This document shows, piece by piece, positions 14,461-21,977 of a DNA stretch of 22,313 nucleotides. The notes beneath the pieces were generated by a model, which worked only from the letters and a program-made list of their open reading frames with translations, searched no databases and was not told the DNA's origin. The stretch spans positions 1-22,313 of the forward strand of contig JAHJDQ010000160.1 in the NCBI GenBank assembly GCA_018812355.1, written 5' to 3'. Position numbers and translations under genes: made by a program. Position 1 is the stretch's first letter. Every line of letters starts with the position of its first letter. Origin of the DNA: Nanobdellota archaeon (lineage in GTDB: Archaea; Nanobdellota; Nanobdellia; Woesearchaeales; GW2011-AR9).

Positions 14461-14591
14461 CTTTTATTTCCCTCCTTAAGAATTCCAAGATTAATTATAA
14501 CATCCATCCCTTAATGAAGGTAAATAAAAACTATTTATATACATTATTGTCCTCTAGAATCAGCACACTCAAACGGTAGTAAAAAATCATA

Positions 14592-14665
14592 TTAAGTCGG
14601 CATTGCCAAAGGAGCCACATTTTTTGTTTAAACAAAAAATCACCGTGGCGTGTATGCTGACTTAA
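14592..14665. repeat. nested 74-base inverted-repeat element
   Basis: Outer arms TTAAGTCGGCAT (14592-14603) and ATGCTGACTTAA (14654-14665) pair over 12 positions with one G-U. Inside, GCCAC (14614-14618) pairs with GTGGC (14645-14649). At the centre 14619-14640 is a perfect 22-base palindrome. It may be a small structured RNA or a remnant of a terminal-inverted-repeat element. I see no box C/D or ACA motif that would make it a guide RNA. Confidence 0.55.
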
Positions 14666-14685
14666 AAGAATAAAAAAATAAACTA

Positions 14686-14723
14686 ATAATGTCCTCAGAA
14701 AAGTATTATTTCTGGGACATTAT
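14686..14723. repeat. 15-bp bulged hairpin
   Basis: ATAATGTCC (14686-14694) pairs with GGACATTAT (14715-14723), and CAGAAA (14696-14701) with TTTCTG (14709-14714). There is one bulged base and a 7-base loop. Confidence 0.6.
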
Positions 14724-14741
14724 AAAAAGCAACTGCTTTTT
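14724..14741 (-). terminator. hairpin terminator overlapping the stop of the 636-residue gene
   Basis: AAAAAGC and GCTTTTT form a 7-bp stem with a 4-base loop. On the minus strand the T-run directly follows the gene's TAA. Confidence 0.5.
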
Positions 14742-16650
14742 AGTAATGCAACAACACTTCCACATCTCTTCCAAAGATGTTTTTCATGTCTTCAAAGATC
14801 GGTTCTTTCACAAAAACACGTTTAGGAAATTTCTCTTTAGCTAATTCTTTCTCAAACTCTTCTAAACTACTATCCTCCAGAGTTCCTAAACTGCCATCCT
14901 GATTAAGCTTAGCTTTCTCAATCCGTTTTTCCTTAGCATCAATGTCAAAAATAACAAAAGCGACGTCTTCTAACAAAATCACTTCGCCATACTTCTCACC
15001 ATGCTTCACTCTAATCTTAACTTTCTCAATTTCTCTTCCTCTTTTGCGTTGCATGTACTCAACCAAAAATCTAATCAAACCGGCACTACCCTTGCGGGCG
15101 ACTTCAATGTCAGCCTTCGTTAATTTTTTGGTATCATGTTTCTTCTTAGCGGCAACAATTTCATTTAAGTCTCTTAAGTAACGAGCAGGAACTTTTCCTG
15201 TTGAAATTAATTCATCTTCAAACAATTTAATTAGTTCTTCATCCTGAGCTCTTTCGATACCTTCTGATTTAAGCACATCTCTGATAATTGTCATAATCTC
15301 ATCATATAAAACAAGCACACTCTTCCGATCATGTTTTGCTTCGATATCAACAAAAAGTTTCTTAATCCGTTTCAGATACTTATCGGCATTATTAACAAAT
15401 TTATCTAATTCCGTTCCAGTAAGTTCCTTTTTCGTTCCGTGTTCAATATCTTTTCTTAATTGCACATTATCTTTAAGAATCTTGACATACTCCGGCTCAA
15501 TCATTTTTTCTTTCTTGACAAAAATTTCTTCCATTACTTCCGGCGTTTCTTTTGGTGTAGGCGGAGGCATTCCGTAAAGCATTAACGCTGCTTGTGTCGG
15601 TGTTAAAATGGCATAAAAACAATCTTCCATGCCCATTGTTTTTAACGTTCGTTTAACCCTAGTAATACTCTGCTCACCTGTACTCATGAACAAATCAATC
15701 GCTTCTCGACTTGGTTTAATCCTACCCATTCTTAACAACTGTTTCCAGGGCATGAAAATTCCTCGGTCGTAAAATGGCACGCCATCTCTTAACAAAGTAA
15801 AAATGATTGGATTAGCTTCTTTCAATGAATCCCAGAAATCGGTTAAGATGTAGACTTGAATGTTTAATTTATTCTTAATCCCGGTCATCTCCCCTGCTTC
15901 AACCCCCATCCCAATAATGATTGCTCTTAACTTATCCTTTAGCTCAACTCGGGTCATTTTCTTGACATCAGTATCATCAATCACAATCCAGACATCAATG
16001 TCAGAAGTTGCCGTGGCTCTTCCTTGTACTAAACTACCGGCTAAAACATAAGATAAAATGTACTTATCAAACTTCTTCGTAACCATCGTTTTATGAATTT
16101 CAGCAATCTTAATTGCTGCGAGCATTCCCGTATCATGAATCGGCGCACCTAATGAAATTAATTTATTTAGTTCATACTTTGCATCATAACAGTTCATCCA
16201 AAGATCAGTTAATAGAACACTCTGCGGTTGAATATTTTTATCAATTTCTTCAGCCATTTTCTTAATAATTGAAGAGAACTTGTGATGAAGCTCATCTTTA
16301 GTCATCTTTTTAGAAGTGGTATCATCAACCAGAACTAATAAACTAATTTTTTGTTCATCAGGAGATTTTGTCTTTTCTTCTTTTTCAGCTTCTATCCCCT
16401 TTTCTCCTTTTTTAGAAGCTGCTTTCTCTGGAGGAAGCAAAGTAATCCCAACAATATAATCACCGAATTTTTCAAGAACTTTAGATTTAAATTTGTCTAA
16501 TTTTGTTTTTAATGTTTTTAATTTCTTCTCTAATTCAGGAGGTAATTTAGGAGCTCCAGGGGGTAATTCCGCTTCAACATTTTTCTTTTCAACAGGTTTA
16601 ATCGTTTGAGGTTTAACTGATTTTTTACTTGATTTAGCTTTTTTACTCAT
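14740..16650 (-). CDS. tandem nucleotidyltransferase-fold protein, second domain active
   Basis: The 636-residue protein opens with a Lys/Pro-rich tail (1-45). Two related domains follow. The second (about 190-300) has LAGSLVQGRATATSDIDVW with Gly205-Ser206, Asp217 and Asp219, a complete Pol-beta-type nucleotidyltransferase motif. The first (about 45-180) aligns with it (KISLLVLVDDTTSKKMTKDEL against SDIDVWIVIDDTDVKKMTRVEL, then VLLTDLWMN against YILTDFWDS) but has no Gly-Ser and no Asp-x-Asp, so it is inactive. Residues 310-490 are helical, perhaps HEPN-like or tRNA-binding. The end (about 540-636) is a mixed beta domain. GGAGATGAT lies six bases before the ATG. Substrate unknown. Confidence 0.7.
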   Translation of the reverse strand: MSKKAKSSKKSVKPQTIKPVEKKNVEAELPPGAPKLPPELEKKLKTLKTKLDKFKSKVLEKFGDYIVGITLLPPEKAASKKGEKGIEAEKEEKTKSPDEQKISLLVLVDDTTSKKMTKDELHHKFSSIIKKMAEEIDKNIQPQSVLLTDLWMNCYDAKYELNKLISLGAPIHDTGMLAAIKIAEIHKTMVTKKFDKYILSYVLAGSLVQGRATATSDIDVWIVIDDTDVKKMTRVELKDKLRAIIIGMGVEAGEMTGIKNKLNIQVYILTDFWDSLKEANPIIFTLLRDGVPFYDRGIFMPWKQLLRMGRIKPSREAIDLFMSTGEQSITRVKRTLKTMGMEDCFYAILTPTQAALMLYGMPPPTPKETPEVMEEIFVKKEKMIEPEYVKILKDNVQLRKDIEHGTKKELTGTELDKFVNNADKYLKRIKKLFVDIEAKHDRKSVLVLYDEIMTIIRDVLKSEGIERAQDEELIKLFEDELISTGKVPARYLRDLNEIVAAKKKHDTKKLTKADIEVARKGSAGLIRFLVEYMQRKRGREIEKVKIRVKHGEKYGEVILLEDVAFVIFDIDAKEKRIEKAKLNQDGSLGTLEDSSLEEFEKELAKEKFPKRVFVKEPIFEDMKNIFGRDVEVLLHY

Positions 16651-16796
16651 TTATAATCATCTCCATGGGACTTATTTATATAGTGAAGAATATATATACT
16701 CTATCCAAATATAACTGTTTCCCTACTAGGTGAGACATTTTGATCATAATATTAAGAAAGGAAATATTTAAATATAAAATTAGTTTAAATAAGTAA

Positions 16797-17528
16797 ATGG
16801 CAAAAAAAGAGAGTAAACCAAGCAGTATTGATGATTTATTAGCTAATTTAAAAAATGAGCATTCTAAAGACCTTGATGCCTCATTTAAAGCTCATGATGC
16901 GTTTAATAAAGAGGAAAACCAAAATCACCTTTACAATAATATTTTTATGCCTGCCCAAAAAGGTTTATATGATGGTATTGTTGGCGAACTAGATAAAATC
17001 TTCAAAGATGATTCTGCCAGCGTTCATAATAAAGAAAAAGAGATTAAACAAGCTGTTACAGCTGGATTAACAAAATATTTTGATAAAACACAACCAAGTA
17101 TAACTAAGGCGATTAAAGATTTAGGTATGGATGCTGATGAAGCTTATGATCACTTAACAGGTGCTTATGATACTCATGTTGGAGCTGATGGTAAAAAAAT
17201 TGCTAGTATTAGGTTATTAGCCACAGCAGCTAAAAATAAAAAAGGCAAAGTACACCAAGTCAAGAGATTAATACCAGGAATTACTGATAAACATATTGAT
17301 AGTGCTCTTGAACAATTAGGAAATCAACATTTAACCCATCATTTTAGTAAGTATCATGGCGCTGAGATTGCTGCTTATATGAAACCAAAATTGGAGAAAG
17401 AAGGATTTGAGATTAAAGATAAAGTTGGTTTTGCTCGAGGAGATCTTGGAGACATGTTAGAATTACGTAAATCAATCTTAGAGAAAAAAGATCACAAATA
17501 TTTAAAAAAAGCTGAGAAAAAAGATTAA
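16797..17528 (+). CDS. soluble helical protein of unknown function
   Basis: The 243-residue product is rich in Lys, Asp, His and Ala, without signal peptide, membrane helix or cysteine. I do not recognise a family. The middle (about 55-130) is helical, and a region at about 145-200 (VHQVKRLIPGITDKHIDSALEQLG) resembles a small helix-turn-helix or helix-hairpin type segment but is not a firm match. Its own promoter (TATTTAAATATAAA at about 16764-16777) makes a leaderless mRNA. It is divergent from the double nucleotidyltransferase gene, and the two promoter regions share 146 bases. Confidence 0.6.
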   Translation: MAKKESKPSSIDDLLANLKNEHSKDLDASFKAHDAFNKEENQNHLYNNIFMPAQKGLYDGIVGELDKIFKDDSASVHNKEKEIKQAVTAGLTKYFDKTQPSITKAIKDLGMDADEAYDHLTGAYDTHVGADGKKIASIRLLATAAKNKKGKVHQVKRLIPGITDKHIDSALEQLGNQHLTHHFSKYHGAEIAAYMKPKLEKEGFEIKDKVGFARGDLGDMLELRKSILEKKDHKYLKKAEKKD

Positions 17529-17536
17529 AAAAATAA

Positions 17537-17770
17537 CTATTCAAAATAACCTTCCACTTCAGCAAAGTCAAAATCTAACTCAGCTTCTAAAGAATCTAAA
17601 TCATCAAACTCAGTTAAACTATCATCAATCTCTGCTTCTTCCATACTATCTGTAGTGATTACACTACTGTCAGTAGTAAGAATTTGTCCTTCATCCACTG
17701 ATTCGCAACCAATCAGGAAAACCGTTCCCAAAATAAGTAGCAACAAAGATATCGTCATTATTCGTTTCAT
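17537..17770 (-). CDS. small acidic lipoprotein
   Basis: From the ATG at 17770 the product is 77 residues: MKRIMTISLLLLILGTVF followed by LIGC, a lipobox with the cysteine as lipid attachment site, then an Asp/Glu/Ser/Thr-rich tail of about 50 residues. An in-frame ATG at 17776 touches the GAGGT ribosome site directly, while the ATG at 17770 is six bases from it, so the latter is chosen. It would sit on the outer face of the membrane. It lies next to the gene for the acidic coiled-coil secreted protein, with the same strand and a similar acidic character. Function unknown. Confidence 0.65.
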   Translation of the reverse strand: MKRIMTISLLLLILGTVFLIGCESVDEGQILTTDSSVITTDSMEEAEIDDSLTEFDDLDSLEAELDFDFAEVEGYFE

Positions 17771-17854
17771 TTTCATACCTCATTGAAGAAGAATAAAAAA
17801 AACTATAAAAAACTTCTTTATCTCTCAAAAGTAGTCTTTTATGTAGTTTCTTCA

Positions 17855-19027
17855 TCATTCTTCAGTTTCTTCTTCAGTAGAGTCTTCTTCATCCTCTTCC
17901 TCAGTCTCAGTTTCTTCTTCCTCTTCATCTGATTCAGTAGAGTCTTCTTCCTCTTCGACTTCTTCAACTTCAGCAACAGTTTCTCTTAGGTCTTTCTTGA
18001 TATCCCGGTATTCTTTCAGAAAATCTCTTAAGATCTCTCGAGATTCTTTCAAGCCGTCACGAACTTCTTTCTCAGCGTCTTTCCATTCTTCAACTTTAAT
18101 TTCTCCCGCTTTAAACTGTTCGTACTTCTCCTGCGCTTCAGTTTGTAATTGTTGCACTTCTTCCATTTTTGCTTCGAAATCAGCTTGCAGAAATTCCATT
18201 TCAGTTGTATCTCCACCTAATTCTTCTACTTCAGCAATCTTTGCTTCTAAAGCAGCATTCATTTCCGGCAGTTTCTCCTCAACCAAATTTTCCAGCCGTG
18301 CATTCATCAAACCGGCAATGATTGCTCGTTGCTCTTTTCTAATTTTTTGCCATACTTCTCTCAACTCTTTGATCGCTGCTTTCAGTTCTTCATTAGTAAC
18401 TTCTTCTTCCGCTAAAGCTTTAACTGCTTCTGTTTTAGCGGTAAGTTCTGCTTCTAATTCAGTTAGAGTAGCTAAAGCTTCTTCTTTTTCTTCTTCAGAC
18501 ATCACTGGAGAATCTTCAATCTTATTCATTAATTTCTCTAAAGAACGTTCAATCAAGTTTCCCATGTTAATCAAATGATTACGCAATCCTTTCCTTAAGC
18601 CTTTCTTAACCCCATCACAATCTTCATCTTCTTGACAATCTCTAATCTTTTCTCTTAACTCAACTAAGTTTCCTTTATGCTCTTGAAACTTTTCTTTTGC
18701 TTGCTCATACCTTACTTTTGCTTGTTCAAAATTTTTTCGGGCCTGCTCTAATTTCAGCTTTGAATTTTCTAAAATTCTTTTATCTTTTTGGACATTCTGT
18801 TTAATCTTTTGAACAACTTTTACTTTTCTCTTTCCGTCCTTTTCTTCTACTACTTCTTCAGTTTCTGTTTCATCTGTTTCTTCAGAAGCATCTTCAGTAG
18901 TTTCATCTACTTCCTCTACTACTTCATCTGTTTCGACTGTATCTTCAGCCAACGCCGCCGGGACAATACTTAACATAAAAATCATCAGTACCATCACAGC
19001 AGCAATCTTTTGTATCCACTTTGTCAT
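17855..19027 (-). CDS. secreted acidic coiled-coil protein
   Basis: From the ATG at 19027 the product is 390 residues. A Sec signal peptide (MTKWIQKIAAVMVLMIFMLS, cleavage probably after ALA) is followed by an acidic linker (about 28-62), a long charged coiled-coil region (about 65-340) and an almost pure Glu/Asp/Ser/Thr tail of about 45 residues. The reading frame is open 23 codons further upstream, but GGAGGTG (complement at 19035-19041) lies seven bases before the chosen ATG and gives a proper signal peptide. It has the look of a surface or spacer protein, perhaps binding cations by its tail. Cysteine is rare (two, in a D-C-Q-E-D-E-D-C stretch). TTTATAAAG near 19075-19084 is the likely TATA box. 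Confidence 0.65.
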   Translation of the reverse strand: MTKWIQKIAAVMVLMIFMLSIVPAALAEDTVETDEVVEEVDETTEDASEETDETETEEVVEEKDGKRKVKVVQKIKQNVQKDKRILENSKLKLEQARKNFEQAKVRYEQAKEKFQEHKGNLVELREKIRDCQEDEDCDGVKKGLRKGLRNHLINMGNLIERSLEKLMNKIEDSPVMSEEEKEEALATLTELEAELTAKTEAVKALAEEEVTNEELKAAIKELREVWQKIRKEQRAIIAGLMNARLENLVEEKLPEMNAALEAKIAEVEELGGDTTEMEFLQADFEAKMEEVQQLQTEAQEKYEQFKAGEIKVEEWKDAEKEVRDGLKESREILRDFLKEYRDIKKDLRETVAEVEEVEEEEDSTESDEEEEETETEEEDEEDSTEEETEE

Positions 19028-19229
19028 TTTTTTGCACCTCCATGCATCTTTCCTACAGTTCCGGTGTGGAAACAACTTTATAAACATGCTTTCCAATACA
19101 CTTTAAAAGAAGCTCATTCTTAACGTTTAAAACTTTAGGAAGCTTTATTTTGTCTTAGAATACTTGATGGAGAAAAAATAATTCACATTAAACACAAGGT
19201 TTATATTATTAAAAGATTAACCCCTAATT

Positions 19230-19892
19230 ATGAAAAAAGCAATCATTACTGGAGGTAGTAGTGGCTTAGGTCATGAGATTGTTCTTAAATTATTAGAAAA
19301 AAGTGTAAAAGTAATTAATCTTTCCAGAACTCCATCAAAATTAGACGTTATCAATATTAAAACAAACCTAAATAAAGATGAAGATATTATTAAAGCAATA
19401 AATACAATTAAAAAAAATCATCAAGATATAGATCTCTTAATCCTCAATTCTGGAATGATGCGCCGCCGTTTTATCAGCGAAACAACCTTAAATGAGGTTA
19501 ATGAACAATTTGCTGTAAATGTTACTGGTGCAATTAAACTTGTTGAAAGTCTAATTAATTTAATCAAAAAAAATAAGGGAGATATTGTTATTATTGGATC
19601 TACTAGCTCATTTAAAACTGCTCCTGAACATTCCATTTATTCTTCAGCTAAACATGCACTTTTAAGCTATATTGAATCTCTTCAATTGGAATTAAAAAAA
19701 GAAGATGTAAGAATAATAGGATTTCACCCTGGGGGTTTTAAATCAAAATTCCACATTAAGGCTAAATCTGATTTAAAGCAAGAAGATCTGATGGATCCAC
19801 AATATTTAGCTCAATTAATTATTACTGCTTTAGAACTACCAAGAAACATGCAAATATCAAAGATTATTGTTGATAGAAAGAAACACACTTAA
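19230..19892 (+). CDS. short-chain dehydrogenase/reductase
   Basis: The 220-residue protein is a classical-type SDR. TGGSSGLG (7-14) binds NAD(P), NSG (73-75) replaces the usual NAG, Asn97 is the structural Asn, and Ser124-Tyr137-Lys141 form the catalytic set (YSSAK). It is slightly short of the usual 240-260 residues because the C-terminal substrate loop is brief, so the substrate cannot be guessed; the GFHPGG (174-179) is the expected P-G turn. A TATA box (GTTTATATTA near 19199) makes the mRNA leaderless. It has no functional link to the ribosomal gene downstream, which has its own promoter. Confidence 0.85.
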   Translation: MKKAIITGGSSGLGHEIVLKLLEKSVKVINLSRTPSKLDVINIKTNLNKDEDIIKAINTIKKNHQDIDLLILNSGMMRRRFISETTLNEVNEQFAVNVTGAIKLVESLINLIKKNKGDIVIIGSTSSFKTAPEHSIYSSAKHALLSYIESLQLELKKEDVRIIGFHPGGFKSKFHIKAKSDLKQEDLMDPQYLAQLIITALELPRNMQISKIIVDRKKHT

Positions 19893-19936
19893 TCCTTCCA
19901 AAACTTTTATAAACCACTCCCTAAATTAAACTTAAC

Positions 19937-20227
19937 ATGACTACGAGAATAGGAACTAAACAACGGAAAACTCGACATAAATACACCCAACACTACCGTC
20001 AGAAAGGTAAAGTTCCTTTAAGTCAATATTTTCAAGAACTTAAACCAGGAGAGAAAGTCAATTTAAAAGTCAATCCTGGAATCCAGAAAGGCAGATTTTT
20101 TCCTCGTTTTCACGGATTAACTGGAACAGTAACCGGACAAAAGGGTTCCTGTTATCAAGTTAAAATTAAAGATGGTAATAAAGAAAAGGTTTTATATATC
20201 CATCCGATTCATTTAAAGAAAGCTTAA
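19937..20227 (+). CDS. rpl21e: large-subunit ribosomal protein L21e
   Basis: The 96-residue basic protein matches archaeal/eukaryotic L21e over its whole length: an N-terminal RIGTKQRKTRHK tail, then an SH3-like barrel with GEKVNLKVNPGIQKG and FHGLTGTVTG, ending YIHPIHLKKA. It binds 23S rRNA in the large subunit. CTTTTATAAACC about 28 bases upstream predicts a leaderless mRNA. It heads the order L21e - RNA polymerase F - DUF655, which is widely conserved in archaea, so this locus is core chromosome. Confidence 0.93.
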   Translation: MTTRIGTKQRKTRHKYTQHYRQKGKVPLSQYFQELKPGEKVNLKVNPGIQKGRFFPRFHGLTGTVTGQKGSCYQVKIKDGNKEKVLYIHPIHLKKA

Positions 20228-20275
20228 CTAAAATGGCCCACCCAAAAATCAAAAGATTTTTGAGCACCATTTTAG
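20228..20275 (+). promoter_or_regulatory. strong hairpin between L21e and rpoF
   Basis: CTAAAATGG (20228-20236) pairs with CCATTTTAG (20267-20275), and CAAAAATC (20243-20250) with GATTTTTG (20255-20262) around a 4-base loop. It begins at the base after the L21e stop and ends at the start of the rpoF Shine-Dalgarno (AGAGGT, 20274-20279). It could lower read-through, set mRNA processing, or mask the rpoF ribosome site. Confidence 0.6.
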
Positions 20276-20289
20276 AGGTAAACATCTAA
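20233..20289 (+). other. possible 18-codon leader ORF before rpoF
   Basis: ATG at 20233 opens a frame encoding MAHPKIKRFLSTILEVNI and ends TAA one base before the rpoF ATG. Its start context CTAAAATGGC is the same as that of rpoF. It may be a leader peptide or just a consequence of a duplicated start region. Confidence 0.3.
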
Positions 20290-20290
20290 A

Positions 20291-20638
20291 ATGGCGAACC
20301 CCCAATTTGTTGAAGAGAACCCTTTATCCTTAGTCGATGTAAAGACTATTCTCAACAAGATTCAAAAACGGGATGAAGAAATGAACTACCTTTCCAATAA
20401 AACAAAAGAATACTTAGACAACTTTGTCCTTTTATCTGAAAAAAAGAAAGATGAATTGAAAAAGAATTTAGAAAATCTTAATCTAACTAGATTAAAATTC
20501 GAACATATCATGAAAATTGTTGACTTTCTACCCAAAAACATTGAAGAATTAAAAGTAGTTCTGCAAGCTTATCCTTTAAGCATGCCCAAAAAAGATCAAG
20601 AAGCGATTGTTAAAGTCGTTAAAGAATTTGCCACATAG
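20291..20638 (+). CDS. rpoF: DNA-directed RNA polymerase subunit F (Rpb4 homologue)
   Basis: The 115-residue acidic/basic helical protein fits RpoF/Rpb4: an N-terminal region (residues 1-35, PLSLVDVKTILNKI) that wraps on subunit E, and a C-terminal HRDC-like helical bundle (about 50-115) with LPKNIEELKVVLQAYPLSM. With RpoE it forms the polymerase stalk, which helps open the promoter and bind the transcript. It sits directly downstream of L21e and upstream of DUF655, as in many archaea. Its start follows a strong hairpin and a possible leader ORF, so it may be tuned separately from L21e. Confidence 0.88.
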   Translation: MANPQFVEENPLSLVDVKTILNKIQKRDEEMNYLSNKTKEYLDNFVLLSEKKKDELKKNLENLNLTRLKFEHIMKIVDFLPKNIEELKVVLQAYPLSMPKKDQEAIVKVVKEFAT

Positions 20639-20687
20639 TCAATTCTGAACGCAATTTTTATTAAGTTATCAAATATCCACACTAAAG

Positions 20688-21248
20688 ATGATACCAGAAC
20701 AACCAAAAATCCGGGAAGAGCACGCCATTATCCTAGATTTTCTTCCCCATGGTTATCCGTTTGAACAAGGAACTATGAAAACTCCTATTGCTCAAGGTTT
20801 AGGTAAAGAACATCTTACTTTACTAGAACTAATTCCGAAAAAGGACGTCTTTTTACAACCTCACCATGAAGCTTACATCGGCGAGGGAAAAAGAGATGAA
20901 ATTCATCACATAAAAGGACGTATTCCTATTGAAAAGCTTACCACGACAGCTAAAAACGAATTAAAACATGCCGTAAAGAAAGTTGTTGAAACCTATGAAG
21001 CCAAATTTGTCGCTTTTTTCAATAAGGCTCAACCATTAAGTATGAGAATGCATCAATTAGAATTACTTCCAGGATTAGGTAAGAAACACATGTGGGAAGT
21101 TATTGATGCTCGAAAAGGCAAACCTTTTGCTAGTTTTGAAGATTTAAAGAACCGCGTTAAACTTTTACCTGATCCTAAATCGATTATTATTAAACGTATT
21201 TTAGCTGAGATTGAAGGCAATGAAAAGTATAAGTTGTTTGTGGGATAA
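20688..21248 (+). CDS. DUF655 nucleic-acid-binding protein
   Basis: The 186-residue protein has the DUF655 layout: HAIILDFLPHGYP near the start, an OB-like segment with a highly conserved-looking HHEAYIGEGKRDEIHHIKGR (about 64-83), and a helix-hairpin-helix part (LELLPGLGKKHMWEVIDARK, about 124-143). In archaea it is usually followed by the rRNA dimethyltransferase gene ksgA and is thought to work in ribosome assembly or RNA processing. Here ksgA does not follow within the window; two small orphan genes do. An AT-rich TATA-like ATTTTTATTAAG about 30 bases upstream suggests its own leaderless transcript in addition to read-through. Confidence 0.85.
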   Translation: MIPEQPKIREEHAIILDFLPHGYPFEQGTMKTPIAQGLGKEHLTLLELIPKKDVFLQPHHEAYIGEGKRDEIHHIKGRIPIEKLTTTAKNELKHAVKKVVETYEAKFVAFFNKAQPLSMRMHQLELLPGLGKKHMWEVIDARKGKPFASFEDLKNRVKLLPDPKSIIIKRILAEIEGNEKYKLFVG

Positions 21249-21315
21249 AGTTTATATATTATTTATTGTTTTTTATCAATTAGGATGAATTCTAGATGTT
21301 TAGGGGGAAAATAAA

Positions 21316-21573
21316 ATGACATACAATGTTAAAGTAATATCTGGTTCAGAAAGACCAAAACTAGACTATACTACTGGAAAAGATGGACACTTAGCTTCTG
21401 AACAATATAATCTTGCCTTAGATTATTTGCGAAAGTTACAGGAACAAATCAATGAAGCAGGAGAAAATTCAGAACTAGTTGATATAATTGGAAAAGAATT
21501 ATATGCTTTTGCTAAAACTCTTCCCGACCCAGATAAAGAAAAAGCAATGGAGACAATAATTAGAGAAAACTAA
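21316..21573 (+). CDS. small protein of unknown function
   Basis: The 85-residue acidic product has no signal peptide or membrane helix; the C-terminal two thirds (about 25-85) are helical. No family recognised. TTTATATATT just after the DUF655 stop is a TATA box that would give a leader of about 40 bases, with AGGGGGAAA as the ribosome site, nine or so bases before the ATG. The A/T-rich coding with normal codon use and good start signals make it a likely real gene. It replaces ksgA in the position expected from the archaeal gene order. Confidence 0.5.
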   Translation: MTYNVKVISGSERPKLDYTTGKDGHLASEQYNLALDYLRKLQEQINEAGENSELVDIIGKELYAFAKTLPDPDKEKAMETIIREN

Positions 21574-21609
21574 AGTTTTTAACTTTGGTTAATCCTGGAA
21601 GTAAATAAT

Positions 21610-21933
21610 ATGGCTCATGCAATAATGTTTGATTATAGTCCAAATGCAGATTCATCAAGAGTAAGAAGATACGAATTAATCATTTCAGAAAAAAATATTC
21701 GCAATATTGAAAGAGATGCTCGCAATGTTGCTGAACTTGGAGAAAATATCATCAGAGTAGGATATAAAGAAATTAACTGTACCCCAGATGAATACACCAA
21801 TAATTTGAAATTAGCGTTTGATGGAATTTCTTTAATCAGTAACAATGGAGATAGAAATCTTATTTTTCCATTATTTGAGATGAGAAGGAACGCTGAAGTT
21901 CTTTTAGAAGAAGAATGTTATATTAGAGATTAA
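21610..21933 (+). CDS. small protein of unknown function
   Basis: The 107-residue product is soluble, charged, with alternating strand and helix patterns and two cysteines. No known family. It starts 36 bases after the preceding small gene and is in the same direction, so they may form a pair in one transcript. A weak hairpin (AAAGTT/AACTTT, 21572-21586) lies between them. The ribosome site is weak (CTGGAAGT). It is probably real because the antisense frame is shorter and the product has balanced composition, but evidence is limited. Confidence 0.5.
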   Translation: MAHAIMFDYSPNADSSRVRRYELIISEKNIRNIERDARNVAELGENIIRVGYKEINCTPDEYTNNLKLAFDGISLISNNGDRNLIFPLFEMRRNAEVLLEEECYIRD

Positions 21934-21977
21934 TAACATACATTTAAATATTTCTTTTATTTTACCTTTCTTAAAAA

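Larger units (their letters stand above)
14461..14739. other. non-coding region with three successive hairpins
   Basis: Contains the purA ribosome site and a two-way TATA-like CTATTTATATAC (about 14531-14542) that could serve purA (minus) or a transcript to the right (plus). To its right lie a nested 74-base hairpin (14592-14665), a 15-bp bulged hairpin (14686-14723) and a short terminator-like hairpin (14724-14741). No reading frame of note. Confidence 0.5.

Noticed and set aside
14592..14665. H/ACA or C/D guide RNA
   Set aside because: No ACA follows the stem on either strand and no paired C and D boxes are visible.
17997..18578. 193-residue plus-strand frame
   Set aside because: Antisense shadow of the coiled-coil gene. 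The Ser/Phe-rich product reflects complement of Glu/Lys codons.
19028..19096. 23-codon N-terminal extension of the coiled-coil protein
   Set aside because: It would bury the signal peptide and includes the ribosome binding site of the internal ATG.
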